DNA from: Tremella fuciformis
Lineage: Eukaryota; Basidiomycota; Tremellomycetes; Tremellales; Tremellaceae
DNA: 64,000 nt
NCBI GenBank assembly: GCA_032768795.1
Contig: CP136495.1
Location: forward strand, 64,501 to 128,500
Direction of reading: 5' to 3'
Below the pieces are notes generated by a model that saw only the letters and a list, made by a program, of their open reading frames with translations, made no database searches and had not been told where the DNA came from. This document shows positions 1-10,870 of the stretch, in pieces (the first letter of the stretch is position 1; the number at the start of each line of letters is the position of its first letter). Made by a program: the position numbers and the translations under genes.

Positions 1-1174
1 CCAGAGTCGCCATGACGAAGTTCCATATCTGCAAGCCTCCATTAAACTCGGTTTGCGTCTTGGCGTCGGTAATGCCAACTGAAATCAAGATGTCGCTGAG
101 GTAGTAACTGATTACTCCATTCTGGCAGGCTCAGCAACATCCTAGTCCTCTTCAGCCAGGAAAGTGCTCACCCCGACCAGCTGGGCGAAGAAGGCCACGG
201 TCTGAATCCGTCATTTCCGATCTCTGCGCGTCTATGATAGCGGACTCACTGAAACAATGAGCAAGCGCCGGCGGTTGCCCTTGGTCTTAAAGAAGGTGGC
301 AAAAGTCACATTGGCGACGGCAGCCTTCTCAATGGCGAGAGCTTCCTTGATCTCCTCGAATTCAAAACGGACGAGAGCATCATCCGCATCTCCGTTGGCG
401 TGATACTTTGCCAAGACTTGAAGCGCGTCCTCCTGGCGGCCCTTGGACAACAGCCATCGAGGAGACTCCGGGCAGAGGGGAAGCAGCAGGAGGGTCCAAG
501 AGCTCGGGACGAGCTGCAGGATGGAAGGCAGACGCCACGACCAGCTGCCGGCGATGTCGAGAACACCATAGGTCGTCCAAGCCGCCAGGATGGATCCCAC
601 GTAGAAGCAGACCGTGATCAAGGATGTCGCCTCGGCGCGGAAGCGTGGATGGGCAATCTCTGCCACATACGGGCCGGTGATGAGCGCGCCGAAGAAAGAA
701 CCGAACCCGAGCACGAAGCGGCCTGCGAGCATGTTCCAACCGCCCGTAGTCAGAGCTTGGACAAGTGCTCCCGCTATAATGATGACCGCGCCAACAGCGA
801 TTGTCAAGCGGCGACCGAATCGATCTGCGATCCAGGCGGCAGGGAGGATAGCCGCAGCGCCACCGAGGAGGACAGACGACACGATAAGGCCAAGCTTGTT
901 TGAGCTCGTCAGTTCAAGGTCCGCGAGGAAGAGCGGATTCGCTAAAAGACCGGCAATGAGACTGTTGTCGAAGCCTGTGTCCGTCAGCGGTGGGTTTGAC
1001 ACTGATCTGTCCAGAACACGCACCACTGGCAATAAGACCACTCCAGCCGACAAAGATTCCAATTGCTAGCTTCCGCAAGCCGGGATCGCGGAACCACCAG
1101 GTGGCGGTATTGTTCGAAAGATTATTCAAACGCGCCTTACCGCCGCCCGTGGCGATGGGACCGGGACCGGGCAT
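1..1174 (-). CDS. MFS sugar transporter, N-terminal part, runs off the left edge
   Basis: This is a major facilitator permease of the fungal sugar/lactose-permease type, expected in the plasma membrane. Joining exons 1024-1174, 250-974, 172-201 and 121 leftwards restores a continuous protein. The first junction gives IASGFDNSLIAGLLANP, a conserved helix 1 signature. Other marks are the loop 2-3 motif DRFGRR, the PESPRWLLSKGR motif after helix 6 and a helix 7 start rich in NGVISYYLSD. The introns are 48-50 nt; the first has a CTGAC branch site. The start codon at 1174 gives a short cytosolic N-terminus. The C-terminal half lies outside the window. It is divergent from the regulator at 1661, which may control it. 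The substrate cannot be told from sequence alone. Confidence 0.85.
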
Positions 1175-1660
1175 GCTGAGATTGTGTCCGAAGTGAGTGC
1201 TAGTAGCCGAAGTACAAGGATCAACGTCGTGAGCGGGGCAGCTTGGGCCCCAGGTCAGGAACCCATGGTGTATTTATGTGTTTCCGAGGCATGTATGAGA
1301 TGACAAGACGCCCTTCATCCCTCACAGTCAGCAAGCACGCGCAGGCCTGGGCCGAATGCCAGACTACCGAAGTACCGGTGCGATGCCCGTCCGTGCCTGA
1401 AGCTACAACCGTCGCTATTGCCGAGGTGAGCCTGCTGGGCAAACCGGCTTCTACCCTGGCGGAACAAGCGCTCACTGTTTACAGTGATCATCCTCTTTGT
1501 GCCGCCCGCCAATTGACGGCTGCAGGCCGCTCGACATCTGTGTTGCTGCTCTCCTCAGCCGACCCGAAAGGCCGCTCGATCTGCTTTGACAGGATAGTCT
1601 GCCGAGTCGTATCGCCGTGATCAACCCATCAGCCGTCGGTCTTGGCCACCCGCCGGCAAC
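1175..1660. promoter_or_regulatory. Divergent promoter region between transporter and Zn2Cys6 regulator
   Basis: This 486 bp gap separates two divergently transcribed genes. No further gene is supported here; open frames on both strands lack family features. It contains a perfect 16 bp palindrome at 1472-1487 (TCACTGT-TT-ACAGTGA), listed separately. Confidence 0.5.
1472..1487. promoter_or_regulatory. 16 bp palindrome, candidate regulator site
   Basis: TCACTGT and ACAGTGA are exact inverted 7 bp arms around TT. The site lies about 300 bp upstream of the transporter start and 170 bp upstream of the regulator start. Function is inferred only from symmetry and position. Confidence 0.3.
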
Positions 1661-4060
1661 ATGCATCGCCCGCCCATCAGGCGGCTCCGGAAAGCGTGAG
1701 TGTGGCCGCGTCGGGGTTGCCGTGGGCGTCAGCTGTAGAGGGCAACTGAGGCTCAGATGCGCTTCGTGTCGATCGCTCAAGGTCAGTCGATGAGCAGGGG
1801 GGGACGCGTACCTCAGCATTGCGCATCTGCTAGGGGAGACTTACCGTTTGGCAGATCAAATGCATACCCCACAGCGTGAATGCATCGTCGAAAGACCCTT
1901 GTGCGAGATGCAGCAAGCTGGACATACACTGCCAATATGTTGAACGGCCTCCTAGGTGTGTCTCTGTTCCGTTCAGGCTGCTAAAAACTGAACGGTCAAG
2001 ACGAAGGCCTGCTGGATCCTCCACCATGACTGGCCCCATCGGGGTGTCAGACGATATTGTCCCAATGGATGACAACTTTGATCTGGCTCTCGGCACGCCC
2101 GATCCCAACCCAACGGTATTTGGCTTATCACAGTGAGTAGGGAATGCGTACTCTGGCGAACTTTAGCTCATCTGCTCAGACATGGGCTCAACGTCTCGCT
2201 TGATCAAAGAGGGGACAGCCATGCTTCATACCCATCCGGCTCGCAGCCTGCTATGGCCTCAGTCGGCCTTTCCCCAGCATCAGCAATGTCCTTGCACGCT
2301 CCGTCGAGCAGCGCCCCGGACTGGGCTTCCCGGAATCCGGCAGACGTACACAGACACCTGGAACCGTATCTGGGAATCGACGATAGCAGGCCTGCCTCAC
2401 CCCGCAGGCAAGAGCCCACGAGCCCGGCTCTCTTGCTGGGAGACGAGCGAGCCCTTACAGCCGACAAGGAGCTCCCAGCTGTACATCCAGTTTCACTTGG
2501 CATAGTCACCGAGTCCGAGGCGAAAATGATGTGCAGATTGTAAGCGCACCTTCCTGCCCTACAATTGCTCATTCATCTGACCCACGGCAGCTTCCTGAGC
2601 AGGATGGTGGAGATCTCGCACATCCTCGACACAGTGTACCACACATACGAGCGAATCAGAACCTCCCCAGTACTCCTCTCAGCCGTTCTGGCTGTTGTTG
2701 CCCGGTTCCGTCGCCCGGAGCTTGTGGTCGAGCTTGATCACCATGTTGACAGGCTGCTCACTCGGGACATGTACCGTGGCGCAGTGGACTTCGAGATGAT
2801 TCTCGCTCTACTGATCACAACGCACTGGAAGCCGCCAGACGATCGCTCGGCTTATATGAAACTCGGCGTCGCCCTGCGAGCTGCTTGCGAGCTTCGCCTG
2901 GGAGATACGATGCACCTTCCGCTTCCTGCCGACGAGACAGCCGCCCGTGCCCGACTAGCACGAGAACGAGCTTGGCTCAGTGAGCATTTGGGTGATATGG
3001 TCCATAAGTGCTGATCGCCAGGCCTATTCGGTATGCCGTCACAATCATCATGCATCTCTGACGCTGCAGGCTACGAGATTGTCTACTCGAATGTCTTCCG
3101 TTTGCCCTCGAGCATGGCGAGCCTGCGGCCGTCAAGCAAAGACGTACGCTCTTGGCGTGATGCTCATCGACATCTCAACATTGGAGTAGACACTCACATT
3201 GCAATCACAGCGACGTGCGTTCAGAGAGTGACACGGCTAGGCCTTTCAGCTAATTCGCGAGCGTGCTTGATATCATCGAGCCCTCCCGCCCCGCCCCAGT
3301 GGCGGGTTTGTCTGTGGTGTCTTTCTGCGCAGACGCCTTGGTGTTTGAGGCCTGGGCGAACAAATGGTTCCGCGAGCCCGACCTCACCCCGTTGCATCGC
3401 TTCATCCTGCGGTACCTAGGCGCTACAGCGACGCTGGGGTCCCGTTCGGAAGCAGTCAAGTCGCTACCTAACGCAGCCAACAAAAATGCTCTTTTTGCTT
3501 GCCTGGACGATCTCGCCGAGATGAACGAGGAGATCGCAGGCATGGGCTTGCTGTCTTTCCTCAACGACGTCTCCATCATCGGAAGTGTCGCTCCGGGCTT
3601 CATGCTCTACCAGGTGTGTCCATCCGCTGTAGCGTACGAAGACTTGTCTGACGTTCAGCTGCGCGAGCTCCTGTCTGATTCAGAGCTCGAACGCGCGATG
3701 TCCATTATGCGCAATTTTCTTGACATCATTGCCAGCGTCACTTATCGTTATGCTGGAGACCCCCTTTCCGGTGCGGCGAGGACTTACGAGCGCCTGTTCA
3801 AGGCTTTCCATCGCTTACGCGATCAGCGCTCCGCCCAGGTTGACATGGTGAATTGCCCTCGGGCCCCGGTGAATCATCACGCTCATTCCCAGTCACAAAC
3901 GAATGCCGTCGGCGCCGGGCTGAGTGTGTCGACGGCTCCGCTCGTGCTTGGTCAGGAGGACTTCTGGGACTTTCTGCAGGGAATGTGTCCTGAGGAGCCC
4001 TCAAGTGATCCGGCCACGACTGCGCCGTTGGAGACCGCTGTATGGATGCTTCCGGTGTAA
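1661..4060 (+). CDS. Zn2Cys6 fungal transcription factor (first of four)
   Basis: This is a nuclear DNA-binding regulator. The zinc cluster is split by introns and appears only after splicing. Exon 1733-1781 ends in RCASCRSLK; the acceptor at 1854 continues with IKC; then PCARCSKLDIHC follows. The spacing is C-x2-C-x6-C-x12-C-x2-C-x6-C, a legal though long central loop. Exon borders 1855-2132, 2180-2539 and 2591 onward keep phase. The central part has the fungal-specific regulator domain with MVEISHILDTVYHTYERIR and the RERAWLS stretch; the C-terminal exon starts near 3260 and ends at 4060. The start at 1661 needs a 37 nt first intron and is uncertain. An intron or two around 3005-3070 is ambiguous. 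Targets are unknown; the divergent transporter and the downstream GH3 gene are natural candidates. Confidence 0.75.
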
Positions 4061-4269
4061 AGCGCTCGGTTCTCGGCTGTAGGTAGTAGGTAATAGTCGG
4101 TCCCCGGCTGTAAGCTCGGTAAGCCACCAGGGCGCAGTCGTCAACTGTGTGCCGGGGTTATGCATTGCGTAAAGAAGCTTAGCCCGAAGCGCATAGGCAT
4201 AGTGATATACTGGGACTAACGACAGTCAACCCTCGTAGTCCATCTCCTTTGCAACACCTGTGGTGCGAG

Positions 4270-6122
4270 ATGACCGTCTTTCCTTACGAAAATCCGTCTC
4301 TGTCGCCGGATGAGCGCGCCGCCGACCTGCTCAGGCAGCTCTCCCTGACCGAAAAGGCGGGTCTCATGTTCCACACCCTAGTCGAGGTCAAGGCGCCCGA
4401 CATCCCCAACAGCCTCGTTCCCTCCCTGGGCTCGCTCAAAGAACTCGTAGCTCGAGGCATCAATCACTTCAACCTCTTGTCCGGCGGAGACGATGCGGCA
4501 GACATGGCCGCGATTGTCAATTCGTGGCAGGACGTCGCGCTCGCCCAGCGGTCAAAGATCCCCATCACTGTCAGCACCGATCCCCGACATGCTTTTTCGA
4601 CAAACGTGCTTGCCTCCATGTCTTCAGGCTGCTTCTCCAAGTGGCCCGAGCAGCTAGGGATGATCGCGCTCCATAGCGCAGAGCGGATGCGCGAGTATTG
4701 CGACATCGTACGCCAGGAGTATCTAGCAGTGGGCATTCGTGCCGCATTGCACCCTCAGGTCGATTTGGCGACCTCGTCAGTACACATGCCTTGTCTCACA
4801 GTCCGGATGGCTGACCCAGAGATACCAGTGGTCACGTATCTGCGGTGGATTTGGCGAGGACGCCGACATTGCCAGTGAGCTGACCACCGCCTACATCAAG
4901 GGCCTGCAGGGAGAGAGTATCGGGCCCCAGTCCGTTGCTGCCTGTGTCAAGCATTTCCCAGGAGGCGGCCCTCAAAGAGGGGGCGACGATTGCCACATGC
5001 AATGGGGAGCAGAGGCCGACTATCCGGGCGACAACTGGGAATATCACTTGAAGCCCTTCCGTGCCGCAGTGAACGCCGGCGTCAGGTAGATCCCCACACA
5101 GAAGATCGCGCTTCCAGCTGATAGATCACAGCTCGGTCATGCCGTCCTACGGCAAGCCGATGGGTACAAAGTATCCCGAAGTCGCCATGGCGTACAACAA
5201 GCCAATAATCACCGGACTGCTCCGAGATGATCTCAAGTTTCAAGGGATCTGCCTGTCAGACTGGTGCATCATCGACGGGTTCCCCGAGAGCGGAGACGAC
5301 GCTTTCGCGGCCAAATGTTGGGGAGTAGAGCACCTGTCGCGGGACGAGCGCCTCATCATGGCGCTGGACGCCGGCGTTGACCAGTTTGGCGGTGACACAT
5401 GTGTCGAAGCGCTCGTGGCGCTGGTTCAAGCAGGCAAGATTCCCGAGAGCCGAATCGACAAGTCCGCGCTACTCTTACTCCGGGAGAAATTCGCCTTGGG
5501 CCTCTTCGACAAGCCCATGGTGGACGTCTCGGCTGCCAACTCGATCGCGGGGAGCGAGAAGTTCATCCAGGCTGGTCTGCATGCCCAGCGCGATTCCCTG
5601 ACTCTGCTGAAGAACAAGTCGGTGAACGGCAAGCCCGCCCTGCCTTTGACGCGCGGGACCAAAGTCTACGCGGAGGGCTTCGACGAGTTCGGCTCGCTTT
5701 GTGCACATGCCGTATCCGATCCAGCTCAGGCCGATGTCATTCTCGTCCGTCTCGATACGCCATGGACTGCCAAGGGCAAGGGGGAACTGGCGCGCTCATT
5801 CCACCACGGCTCGCTCGAGTTCAAGCCCGAGACTCTTTCCCACGTCGCGGAGCTGGCCAGACACGCTCCGGTGGTGCTCGATCTCTACCTCGATCGTCCA
5901 GCCATTATCGGCTCTCTCAACCAAGACGCGACGGCGATCCTGTGCAACTATGGCGTGTGTGCCGAGGCTCTCGTCGACGTCTTGTTCGGAGATGACTCGC
6001 CCAAGGGCAGACTTCCATTTGACCTGCCGCGATCAATGCAGGCTGTTCTGGAGAAGAAGGTCGACACGGCATTCGACTCGAAAGACCCGGTGTACAGGTG
6101 CGGAGATGGCTTGTCATATTGA
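4270..6122 (+). CDS. Glycoside hydrolase family 3 (beta-glucosidase-like)
   Basis: Three exons (4270-4779, 4820-5085, 5132-6122) give a 588-residue protein in perfect phase. GH3 hallmarks are KHFPGGG near the middle and the nucleophile loop CLSDW, with the catalytic Asp at about residue 302. The second GH3 domain follows (RDSLTLLKNK, then PKGRLPFDLP near the end). No signal peptide is visible, so a cytosolic enzyme is likely, removing terminal beta-linked sugars from small glycosides. The acid/base residue cannot be assigned by eye. It follows the regulator in the same direction. It could release aglycones, such as phenolic glucosides, for the aromatic genes further right, but that is inference. 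An N-acetylglucosaminidase-type GH3 is the alternative. Confidence 0.85.
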
Positions 6123-6293
6123 GGCGGGTCGAGATTGCTCTGGTAGAAATGTTGAGACGACATGCATTCAAGTACACCATCCCCATGTGAGGATGGCTGA
6201 TACGAAATGCTACGTCACCCAACTGCTCTTCCAAACAACAACCTCGGCTCAGCTTGTATACAGCTCTTTCGTAGTTGATGCAGGTGATGCGCG

Positions 6294-7301
6294 ATGTCTT
6301 CCAGCGTCGGCCAAATGGCCATCGACGGCATGGAGGAGCATGTTCTGCGCTTGCCAAATAGCAGTGGACAGGTAGCCTATGCTCATAACGGTGATCCAGC
6401 CGGTCGAACAGTGATTATCTTCTTCCCGGGCATGTTCAGCGTAGGCACTGCCAGATCAGTCTGCCAACCTCTTCGCGACATCGGCGCTCACTGGATTTCC
6501 GTGACATTACCTGGGATGGGCAATTCATCGTCACGCCCACCTGGAGACGACTATCACGTACATCTTGCTCGTACGATTTCCGCCCTCCTGGACCACCTCC
6601 ACCCTGATGGTATCGACCGGTTGTTTGTTTCTGGGGGGTCATTCGGGACTGTACCGGCGCAGATGATATACGGCGCCCCGTACGACCTGTTCCCATATGG
6701 TCGACAGCTCGCCGGCTGCCTTATCATGGCCTGCTTCTCTCCGTTCAAATACCACTCGGACTACGCCAAATCCCTTATCTGGCCAAATTACATCTCGATG
6801 GGCCCACCGAGCCAACTCGTCCCTTTCCACCTCGTCCAGCGACTACTTCGCAGGTTCTTTGCCTCGCAATTATCCACACTGGAAGGCGCAGAGAAGTTTC
6901 TTCGGACCGCCCTTTTTGACAAGATGGATGCCGGTGAAACAGCCATGTTCGAACAGTATCTCGCCAAGGAGGATCAGACGGAGGCCGAGTTTGTCCGGGA
7001 CATGTCCGAGACGATACTGCGAAGTAATGCCAACTGGGACGGCTTCATGGAGATTTCAGACGTGACGCATTCGGACTGGGGATTCGTACCCAGGGAGCTG
7101 GACGAGGAGCATGCGCGAAAACCCATCCTCATCGTCGGTTCCGAGCAGGATGAGCTCGGCGATGGGATGAACCAGTGGCTGGTCTCAAACTACAAGTCTG
7201 CCCACTTTAGGCGAATCCCTGGAGGTCACATATCCGCTCTCTTCTACCAGGACGAGTTGTGGGCGCAGATGGTGCGACTGGCGACCGAGGCGCATAGTTG
7301 A
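6294..7301 (+). CDS. Alpha/beta hydrolase
   Basis: This is an uninterrupted 335-residue frame. The nucleophile elbow SGGSFGT puts the catalytic Ser at residue 116. The late acid is probably Asp286 or Asp290 in GSEQDELGD, and the base His312 in GGHISALF. The N-terminal strand FFPGMFS and the loop LPGMGNS match the oxyanion-side region of the fold. No signal peptide is seen. Absence of introns is unusual among its neighbours. It lies 171 bp after the GH3 gene on the same strand, so co-regulation is possible. It may cleave an ester or lactone; the substrate is not evident, and haloperoxidase-like or epoxide hydrolase relatives cannot be excluded. Confidence 0.75.
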   Translation: MSSSVGQMAIDGMEEHVLRLPNSSGQVAYAHNGDPAGRTVIIFFPGMFSVGTARSVCQPLRDIGAHWISVTLPGMGNSSSRPPGDDYHVHLARTISALLDHLHPDGIDRLFVSGGSFGTVPAQMIYGAPYDLFPYGRQLAGCLIMACFSPFKYHSDYAKSLIWPNYISMGPPSQLVPFHLVQRLLRRFFASQLSTLEGAEKFLRTALFDKMDAGETAMFEQYLAKEDQTEAEFVRDMSETILRSNANWDGFMEISDVTHSDWGFVPRELDEEHARKPILIVGSEQDELGDGMNQWLVSNYKSAHFRRIPGGHISALFYQDELWAQMVRLATEAHS

Positions 7302-7542
7302 GCACCGCTGGCATCACATACGATTCATTCTTCGGCAGCTCAAACGGTCATCACATCTGGCTACGCCTTCAAGGCTGTCCTGAACATCTCCTGACGAACC
7401 TTGACCAGCTCGGCCCAGAGTTGCTCAACACGTCGAAATTGTAGGTCCGCACTGCATGAGGATGGTTTGATTGACTTGTGTCTGTACTATGCACGACGAA
7501 GTTATGATGGCAAGGCGAGAAGAAATAATAGCTACAAATGAG

Positions 7543-9576
7543 TCACTCTGTCGAATTGGCAAGGTCTAGAGTGATTTCACGAAAAGAATTTTGATGACGG
7601 AGCGAGTCGAGGATGAGCTTGGCCGGGGTGAGGTAAGAGATGTCATAAGGGACCGAGACCGACTGCGGATTGGTTTCGTCTTTGACCGCGCCTATCCCGG
7701 CAATGAGCACGCCAACGAGCTCCCCTTCGGTGGTGACGACCATTCCTCCCGAATCTCCCCCGGAGCTGAATCGATTGTAGCCGACTGGAAACAAGCCCCT
7801 GTCATCGCACCATGTCACCGCCGGTAAAACGGGGACAGCCCATGCCTTTTGCTCGCCCGGAACATCGTACCCATAGTCGGAAAGCCGGATTCGGCTCGCG
7901 ACGCCGAGCGATCCGATCGTGTTCCTGCTTCTTGCTCCCGCCAACACCACTTTCCGACCGGCATTCGCTCGAAGATCCGAACCAGACTCCAGTACAGATT
8001 CAATTCGAATAAGACCGCCCGCTGGGTATGGATGTCTGGTCACCGATGCAAAGTCGACCTGATCGAAGGGGGCTAAGTTCAGATCGATGATATTGCCACG
8101 GAAACCGTCCAGGATGACGCCTGGATCGAGCCGGATGAGGCCAACGTCAAACAGAAAGCCCTTGTAAACGGATATGGGCGGGGCGAACTCGATGTGTCCA
8201 ATGATGCGGTTTTCAGACGACAGGAAGGAGCTGGTTAGATATTGACGAAAACCTTTCGCCTGCTCCAGGCAGGATTCGGTCTTGCCAACCGCGTCCATGT
8301 CCGCGCGGAAAGCGAGTGCCAACGGCGAGGTAATGACGTCGCCTCGCATCTCTAGGAGAGCTTCAGCCTGCTGGGCCCGTATCCTGATCATGGGAAGCGC
8401 CCCTTCCACGTCTTCCACGTAGGTATCTACTACCTCCAAGAACTGATCGACGGGACTTTCGACCGCGCTGCGTATTCCAGGTTCGAAGACAACTCTGGTT
8501 TCCGAGGGATCGGTGCGGTTCAGAACATGACGAGCGGTGACAAGATAAAGACTGTTGCCATTTCGAAGGAAGAAACCGGCGCTACCCCACTTATCTTGAT
8601 TGCAGAGAGGCGCAATACGGAGGCCGGGAGCCATAGCGGTGCGAGCGTACACGCGCGCGTAGTCTTTTTCAAAACGGCTGTTTGGCGAGACCACTTCGCA
8701 CGGCGCAGGATGTTGCTGCGCGGCGCTGAGCGCCAAAGAAGCCTCTCGCAACTCTATGGCGTATGAGCTGATGTTCGGGAAACCCTGTCGCAGGAGCGAT
8801 ACGCATTGACCGAGGACCTCTCTTGCACTCGCAAAATCGAGAGTTCCTGGGGTAATGCCAATCCAGATGACGAGGGGATGATCGGGCTCCCCCTCGACCC
8901 CGATGCGGACAAGATCAATCGTGGTCCACGCGACTTGATCGGCTGTGAGTTGTGACTCCACTGCCAGGGCGACGAAACGCCACTTTGAGACGATGGGATG
9001 AGCGTCGGGAGGGGAAATCATCTTGTTTTTTGGAAAAGGACTGGGAATCGGAAAGACTCTCAAGTCCTCGGTCTGCGTTGTGGCCAGGAGGCGGGGCCGA
9101 GTCGAGAGACCATGATACCAAGCATTTGATGCTTGCTCATTGACTAGGAGGAGAGGCGGAAGAATGACCGTTTCCGGCGGAGATGCGATCGGTTCGGGGG
9201 AGGAGACGGTGGTACGACGGGGAGACGAAGGAGGGGAGAGGGATGGGGTAGCCGACGAAGGATTGGGTCGATCGCGAAGGACTCGGCCAGTCAGGGCCTG
9301 GACGATAGACTGAGTTCTGGCTGGAGCGGGCAGCGCCTCACAAGCCTTTTGAAGCTCGGCGTATTGGTCCAGCTCGATGGAGAGCTGCATGTGTGACTGA
9401 TCTGGAGACAGCTGGGCAGAATCGAGAATTTGCTTGATCGACATGGCGGTGTGCTTGGCTACGGGCGATGACATGTTTGTCGCTGATACTAAGTTGATGG
9501 ACAATGAACGAGAGGTACTCGAGTAACTAGAGTACGCGTAATTAGTCAAGGCGGGGCCGATTGATTTATTAGGCAT
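7543..9576 (-). CDS. Intronless trypsin-fold (PA clan) serine protease-like protein
   Basis: This is one 677-residue frame with no intron. The chymotrypsin-fold catalytic triad can be read directly: His350 in YLVTARHVL, Asp477 in FLFDVGLIRLD and Ser609 in SSGGDSGGMV. About 300 residues precede the protease fold: a short helical segment (about 45-95), a Ser/Pro-rich linker (105-140) and a globular part (150-300) I do not recognise. There is no signal peptide, so an intracellular enzyme is likely, unlike secreted digestive trypsins. The spacing between His and Asp is longer than in classical trypsins. It is tail-to-tail with the alpha/beta hydrolase. The native target is unknown; all three catalytic residues are present, so activity is plausible. 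Confidence 0.75.
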   Translation of the reverse strand: MPNKSIGPALTNYAYSSYSSTSRSLSINLVSATNMSSPVAKHTAMSIKQILDSAQLSPDQSHMQLSIELDQYAELQKACEALPAPARTQSIVQALTGRVLRDRPNPSSATPSLSPPSSPRRTTVSSPEPIASPPETVILPPLLLVNEQASNAWYHGLSTRPRLLATTQTEDLRVFPIPSPFPKNKMISPPDAHPIVSKWRFVALAVESQLTADQVAWTTIDLVRIGVEGEPDHPLVIWIGITPGTLDFASAREVLGQCVSLLRQGFPNISSYAIELREASLALSAAQQHPAPCEVVSPNSRFEKDYARVYARTAMAPGLRIAPLCNQDKWGSAGFFLRNGNSLYLVTARHVLNRTDPSETRVVFEPGIRSAVESPVDQFLEVVDTYVEDVEGALPMIRIRAQQAEALLEMRGDVITSPLALAFRADMDAVGKTESCLEQAKGFRQYLTSSFLSSENRIIGHIEFAPPISVYKGFLFDVGLIRLDPGVILDGFRGNIIDLNLAPFDQVDFASVTRHPYPAGGLIRIESVLESGSDLRANAGRKVVLAGARSRNTIGSLGVASRIRLSDYGYDVPGEQKAWAVPVLPAVTWCDDRGLFPVGYNRFSSGGDSGGMVVTTEGELVGVLIAGIGAVKDETNPQSVSVPYDISYLTPAKLILDSLRHQNSFREITLDLANSTE

Positions 9577-9656
9577 GCATAATATTCGTTATCGGGATTT
9601 TTCCTAAGCTAGGCGCCTGGGTGATCGACCGATTCCAGTCTCAGTCTCTCCAGACC

Positions 9657-10499
9657 TCAACTGCGAAAACGGTTGCTGGCCTCTGTGAAAGTCATACCCT
9701 TCAAGATGGCCTGCTGGACCTTCACATCCGCCGACTTTTGCCTCGCAGCGATTTCAGCCACCTGGTCAATCAAGTCCGGGGGGATGATCACCACCCCGTC
9801 CAGGTCGGCAACGACAAAATCACCAGGATTGACCGTCACATCCTGCCTCTCCTTGTCCGATTTCACACGGATCGGCACGTCCGTCGCGATCACCTTGACC
9901 AGTTCGTAGGGTGCCGTGGAGCTTACATCGCGCGCAAAGACCTATGCCATCAGCGGCCGCCACCGCCTTGCCCCGATGCAGGAGATGGAACTCACGGGCA
10001 TGCGCAAGTCCCGGTGCTCGTTGAGATCCCTAATACGCCCGTCCACTATCGTCCCAGCTGCCCCGCTGGCCTTGGCCCTGGCGGACATCAGACCACCGTA
10101 CACAGCATTGGGTATGTCGAGCGGGGAGGAGATGAAGATGACCGAGCCATGGGGTACACGGTCGATCTATAGGCATGAGCACAGTCGAAGTTGCCAGATA
10201 GGGGTCTTGCTTACGTAGTGATGACTTAGCTTTGGGGTCGGATCGTCCAGCGGGGCATACTGGACTGTATACGCTGGTCCCACGACCAGGGTGTCGCCCT
10301 CTTGCCGCTTTGGAGACCACATCGTCGGCCCGACGAGGAAGCCCCCATGGCGGACGCCGAGCTTGAGGAGCGCGTCCGAGCAGTCGCAGCTGCTTGATGA
10401 GCACAACGGCCTCCTGGGCACGGTGCGGCACTGCACTGACCTGGACAAGTTGCGAAGCTTCAGCTTCCATGCTGTGATCTGCCTAGAAGTCTGTGCCAT
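9657..10499 (-). CDS. RraA-family aldolase/decarboxylase
   Basis: Four exons join to about 230 residues. The first intron (GTCAGT to CAAGCAG) restores LSSCDCSDALLKLGVRHGG, a classic RraA-fold N-terminus. Later exons give PHGSVIFISSP, then GAAGTIVDGRIRDL with the Arg-Asp pair that binds metal and substrate in 4-hydroxy-4-methyl-2-oxoglutarate aldolases, then VVADLDGVVIIP. Relatives cleave hydroxy-oxo-diacids or decarboxylate oxaloacetate to pyruvate, which suits the end of an aromatic ring-cleavage route. The upstream gap is shared with a divergent SDR and carries two CGGAAG inverted repeats. The RNase E regulator role of bacterial RraA is not expected in a fungus. Family assignment is firm, exact reaction inferred. 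Confidence 0.85.
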
Positions 10500-10870
10500 G
10501 GTGCGATGATGTCAAGGAGATGAATCAAGCCAGGGCAGGTGTTGCACGTTCAGCGGAAGAGTTCTTCCGGTCGCTCCGGAAGACTTCCGTGAACATCGAT
10601 CAGAGGGGACCTCTTGAAGCCAGCTTAGCTATCAGAGCTTCCTCACATCCTCGCCAAGCCGATGCGTGCAACGAAGAGCAGCGGGTTGAGATATCATATG
10701 GCTAGCCATCGCATCGCGCGTAAGACCTGATCGGAAGTACGGCCAAACCTCGTGCTTGGAATGGATGTCGGAATGGTTCCGACGTGCTTCTCCCATCAGA
10801 AGCTCGTTCGTCCCCACACAAGATCAGCTTGAAGTCCACCGATGACTCCCTGTGCTTTGTCCTGACCCCC
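10500..10870. promoter_or_regulatory. Divergent promoter, RraA-type aldolase / SDR
   Basis: This 371 bp intergenic region lies between two divergent genes. It holds two exact inverted repeats separated by 7 bp (10554-10569 and 10577-10589), listed next. No additional gene is visible. Confidence 0.55.
10554..10589. promoter_or_regulatory. Paired CGGAAG...CTTCCG inverted repeats, candidate Zn2Cys6 operator
   Basis: The first repeat is CGGAAGA-GT-TCTTCCG (10554-10569); the second is CGGAAG-A-CTTCCG (10577-10589). Both are perfect and end in CGG/CCG, the half-sites typical of dimeric zinc cluster regulators, with 10 and 7 bp between the triplets. They lie 55-90 bp upstream of the RraA-type gene and about 280-315 bp upstream of the SDR. 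Binding is inferred. Confidence 0.5.

Noticed and set aside
1782..1900. Apparent frameshift in the zinc cluster of the first regulator
   Set aside because: With the CACAG acceptor the cluster seems out of frame, but using the earlier acceptor GTTTGGCAG gives IKC and restores a legal cluster. No frameshift is needed.
9621..10172. Plus-strand open frame of 183 codons
   Set aside because: It lies opposite the RraA-family gene and begins at a non-ATG codon. His-rich translation is typical of antisense shadows.
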